Shown piece by piece: positions 61,469 through 64,000 of a stretch of 64,000 nt of DNA. The translations under genes and the position numbers were made by a program. Within the stretch, counting starts at the first letter, position 1. Every line of letters starts with the position of its first letter. The notes below the pieces were generated by a model. The model was not told the DNA's origin, did not search any database, and saw nothing but the letters and a program-made list of their open reading frames with translations. This stretch comes from Marinifilum breve (GTDB lineage Bacteria > Bacteroidota > Bacteroidia > Bacteroidales > Marinifilaceae): contig NZ_QFLI01000008.1 of the NCBI RefSeq assembly GCF_003202155.1, positions 186,001 to 250,000 on the forward strand, read 5' to 3'.

Positions 61469-64000
61469 TTAAAACTTGTAAGAAACAGTTCCCACTATTG
61501 CTCTAGGTGCCTGTGCATTCACTGTACTCCATCCTTTATAATAAGTTTCATCGGTAAAGTTGTTTACTTTAAAACCAATTCTGAACTTATCAGCATCGTA
61601 GTAAACGGTAGCATTATATATGGTATAAGCAGGAAGGGTGAACTCTCCTGATACTGCATTATTCATCATTAAATGTTTTGATGCACCATTGAAGCCTGCT
61701 CCAATTCCAAAGTTTTTCAGAGCACTCTCTTTTGAGAATTTGTAGTCTGCCCAGAAATTATAAATACTCTCCGGACCGGCCTCTTCAGGTCTTCTTCCTT
61801 GAAGCTCTGCATAGGTAACATTGTCCTTTTCGCTATAAGCATCAGTAATTTCGCTATCGTTATACGAATAAGAAGCTCTTAAATTTAGGCCATTCACTGG
61901 ACTTGCATTCAATTCTATTTCAATTCCCTTACTTTCTGTTTCTCCAAGCATAATTCTTCTTGGAAACAAGGGAGCTCTCGGATCTGAATTCAGAGAGTTC
62001 TCAACTGTAATGTAATAGTAACTAACTCCAATATTTAACTTTCCATTGAAGAAATTAGATTTAAATCCTCCTTCGAATTGTTTTGCCTTAGTTGGTTCAA
62101 ATGTTTCCACACTCCCATCGCTATTCACCACCGGATCATTGTTGATAAATCCTGTTTGATAATTGGTAAACAAAGATAATTTTTTAGGGAGAACCTGATA
62201 AACAACACCTGCATTAGGAGAGAAAGTTGTTTTATCGTAATCATCCAAAGTATCATTCTTATCACCATCCTGATCGAAATAATCCATGCGTAAACCTACA
62301 TTCACGGTTAAGTTATCGGTAATGTTTAACACATCGGAAACATAGGCTGCGAATGTTTTAGACGATGTTTCCACTTTTCTTGCAGCGATTTGATCGAAAA
62401 TAGCATCCAAATCGGCTTTGGTTACACTATATTTTGCATTGGGAGTAAAGGTAGTTGGAACAATATCTCCATTTGCTTTAAAAAAGCCATCGAAATAAGG
62501 TAAACCTCCCAATTGAGCAGCAACCACATCTCCCTGACCTGCTTGAAGTACATTTAAAGTTTGAATAATAAATGGGAAGTTAGAATTGCCAGCCAATGAT
62601 GGATTTCCATTCTTATTGTTCGATTCTGTATCTCTTTGAACGTAATCCAATCCAAGTATTAAACGATTACGCATACTGCCCAGTTTAAAATCGCCCGTGA
62701 AATTTTGCTGGATGTTGTACTTATTGCCTTTTGCATCTCTTTTATCGTAAATTCTAGTAAATGCGTCTTGCTGCAATAAAGATCCCGATTCCACAAGAAT
62801 TTCATTCACCGATGCTTGTAATGGTGGATAAGGAATATCAGCTAACTGTTGAAATAAACCAAATGCAACCGCTGCTCCTTCAATCATATACTGGTAATAC
62901 CCATCTGATTTTGAATGAGTACTTGCAAAAACAGTTTGCGAAGTCCATTGATCGGATATCTTATAATCAGCAATAGCTCTTGTATTTACAATTGGACTGG
63001 TTAAAGAGACATTGTCAGAAGTAAATGATTTATTAGGATTCACACCCAAATCGTGTACATTTCTTGATACCATAGGCATACCTCTTCTTACAAACAACAT
63101 TGATGGATTGGTTTGTTTTGTATTTGAATACTCTAGCCCAAGAGATAAATTCAACCTGTTGTTTACACGATAAGAAAGTGATGGTGCAACAAAGAATGTT
63201 TTTCTAAAACCAGCATCCTGAAAGCTATTTTGAGTAAGGTATGATGCGTTGATTCTAAAGTAAACATCTTCACTTTTTCCCAATGGAGTATTCACATCAG
63301 CCGAGAAACGGTGCATATCAAAAGAACCTGCAGTATAAGAAACACTTCCTCCAAAACCTTCAAATGGTTTTTTGGTTACCACATTTATTAATCCTCCAAG
63401 CGATGTTACCGTACTACCAAATAAGGTAGCAGCAGGACCTTTTATTACCTCAATTCTTTCGATATATGAAGGATCAACTGCACTAAAAGTAAATCCTGGC
63501 ATGCCATTTACCAATTGTGGCTGGGTAGCAAAACCTCTTGCTGCAAAATAACCTGTTCCCTCGCCAGGAGCTCGTCCCGTAGATTCCCAAAGCTTGCTTA
63601 TACCAGTTGCATTAACCATGGCATCATCAAAATTGGTTACAATCTGAGATTCCAATAACTCATTGGTCACCGTACTATACACTTGTGCATTAAGCATGTC
63701 CTTTAATGGCAGTTTAGATACATAGGCCGTTTGCTTTCTTGAAAACTTATTTTTCCGATCGGAACTAATTACAATTTCTTGCAATAGCTCACTACCTTCG
63801 AACAGTATAATGGCACCAAGTTCTTTGCTTTCACTGCCAGAAACTAAAAATGGGATCTCTCGGGTTTTAAATCCCAAATATGAAACCACCAATACATGAT
63901 TTCCATTACTTACCTTATCAATTGTAAAATTACCATCAAGATCGGTTTGCGATCCATTAATCGTATTTTTAACCACTACATTAACTCCAATTAATGGTAC
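61469..64000 (-). CDS. Siderophore-type TonB-dependent receptor, 5' end outside the window
   Basis: The frame stays open to the right edge of the window; GTG/ATG codons near 63976 are internal, since PLIGVNVVVKNTINGSQTDL before them is part of a carboxypeptidase-like domain. So about 843 C-terminal residues are seen. After that domain come the plug (GYFAARGFATQPQLVNGMPG, YIERIEVIKGPAATLFGSTV, GGLINVVTKKPF) and a 22-strand barrel ending in VGTVSYKF. The plug layout is that of FhuA/FecA-like ferric-siderophore receptors rather than SusC. It faces the response regulator gene tail to tail. The ligand cannot be told from sequence. Terminator at 61410-61443. Confidence 0.92.
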   Translation of the reverse strand, partial: VPLIGVNVVVKNTINGSQTDLDGNFTIDKVSNGNHVLVVSYLGFKTREIPFLVSGSESKELGAIILFEGSELLQEIVISSDRKNKFSRKQTAYVSKLPLKDMLNAQVYSTVTNELLESQIVTNFDDAMVNATGISKLWESTGRAPGEGTGYFAARGFATQPQLVNGMPGFTFSAVDPSYIERIEVIKGPAATLFGSTVTSLGGLINVVTKKPFEGFGGSVSYTAGSFDMHRFSADVNTPLGKSEDVYFRINASYLTQNSFQDAGFRKTFFVAPSLSYRVNNRLNLSLGLEYSNTKQTNPSMLFVRRGMPMVSRNVHDLGVNPNKSFTSDNVSLTSPIVNTRAIADYKISDQWTSQTVFASTHSKSDGYYQYMIEGAAVAFGLFQQLADIPYPPLQASVNEILVESGSLLQQDAFTRIYDKRDAKGNKYNIQQNFTGDFKLGSMRNRLILGLDYVQRDTESNNKNGNPSLAGNSNFPFIIQTLNVLQAGQGDVVAAQLGGLPYFDGFFKANGDIVPTTFTPNAKYSVTKADLDAIFDQIAARKVETSSKTFAAYVSDVLNITDNLTVNVGLRMDYFDQDGDKNDTLDDYDKTTFSPNAGVVYQVLPKKLSLFTNYQTGFINNDPVVNSDGSVETFEPTKAKQFEGGFKSNFFNGKLNIGVSYYYITVENSLNSDPRAPLFPRRIMLGETESKGIEIELNASPVNGLNLRASYSYNDSEITDAYSEKDNVTYAELQGRRPEEAGPESIYNFWADYKFSKESALKNFGIGAGFNGASKHLMMNNAVSGEFTLPAYTIYNATVYYDADKFRIGFKVNNFTDETYYKGWSTVNAQAPRAIVGTVSYKF

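Overview
The window is AT-rich DNA from a member of the Bacteroidota, probably a marine or sediment fermenter of the Marinilabiliales/Marinifilaceae type. The phylum call rests on two SusC/SusD pairs, a PorD-type (DUF4835) gene next to coaBC, the short Bacteroidota form of rpoZ, GPH-type sugar symporters, and promoter-like sites fitting TTTG-N19-TAnnTTTG. The family-level guess is inference only.

Layout. (1) 1-9.2 kb is core DNA: porD-like start, coaBC, rpoZ, bamD, a divergent alpha-oxoamine synthase, trxB, and a three-gene biotin carboxyltransferase set resembling propionibacterial transcarboxylase. (2) 9.2-10.5 kb is a scar: a tRNA-Pro(GGG) gene with a textbook promoter is cut off in the anticodon arm, followed by a short direct repeat and the 3' end of a DUF6266-like gene. 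This looks like the edge of an integrated or deleted element. (3) 10.5-28.8 kb is PUL 1, all on the minus strand: ECF sigma factor, FecR anti-sigma, SusC with a signalling STN domain, SusD, three GH92 alpha-mannosidases and two secreted BSP-family (HExxH) metalloprotease-like lipoproteins. The likely target is mannosylated glycoprotein or alpha-mannan. (4) 29.0-29.7 kb encodes a secreted nuclease. (5) 29.8-52.6 kb is PUL 2, a laminarin/beta-1,3(1,6)-glucan locus, also minus strand: SusC, SusD, a multi-domain surface glycan-binding lipoprotein, two GH16, a sugar-porter permease, a 1150-residue GH149-type beta-1,3-glucan phosphorylase, three GH17, a GPH symporter, GH30, a GH2/GH72-like lipoprotein and a second GPH symporter. 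A membrane-spanning Y_Y_Y/LuxR-HTH regulator (52.9-55.9 kb) sits upstream. (6) 56-61.4 kb, plus strand, holds an outer-membrane beta-barrel protein, a histidine kinase and an OmpR-type response regulator. (7) The window ends inside a siderophore-type TonB-dependent receptor.

How the parts work together. In PUL 2, surface GH16 and lipoprotein GH17/GH30 enzymes would cut and debranch the glucan, SusC/D would import oligosaccharides, MFS carriers would move them inward, and signal-less GH17 and GH149 proteins would finish the job in the cytoplasm, partly by phosphorolysis to glucose-1-phosphate. In PUL 1 the STN-SusC/FecR/ECF triad would sense substrate, while BSP proteins open the protein and GH92 enzymes trim mannose.

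The most notable signals beyond gene content are: the coaBC reading frame interrupted only by an A10 tract; the truncated tRNA with intact promoter; a 30-bp perfect palindrome before the PUL 1 susC; an 11-bp-phased ACATCA array before the PUL 2 susC; and 10-bp-phased TTAAC repeats before both the beta-barrel and the kinase gene. No transposase, CRISPR array, rRNA or intact tRNA was found.
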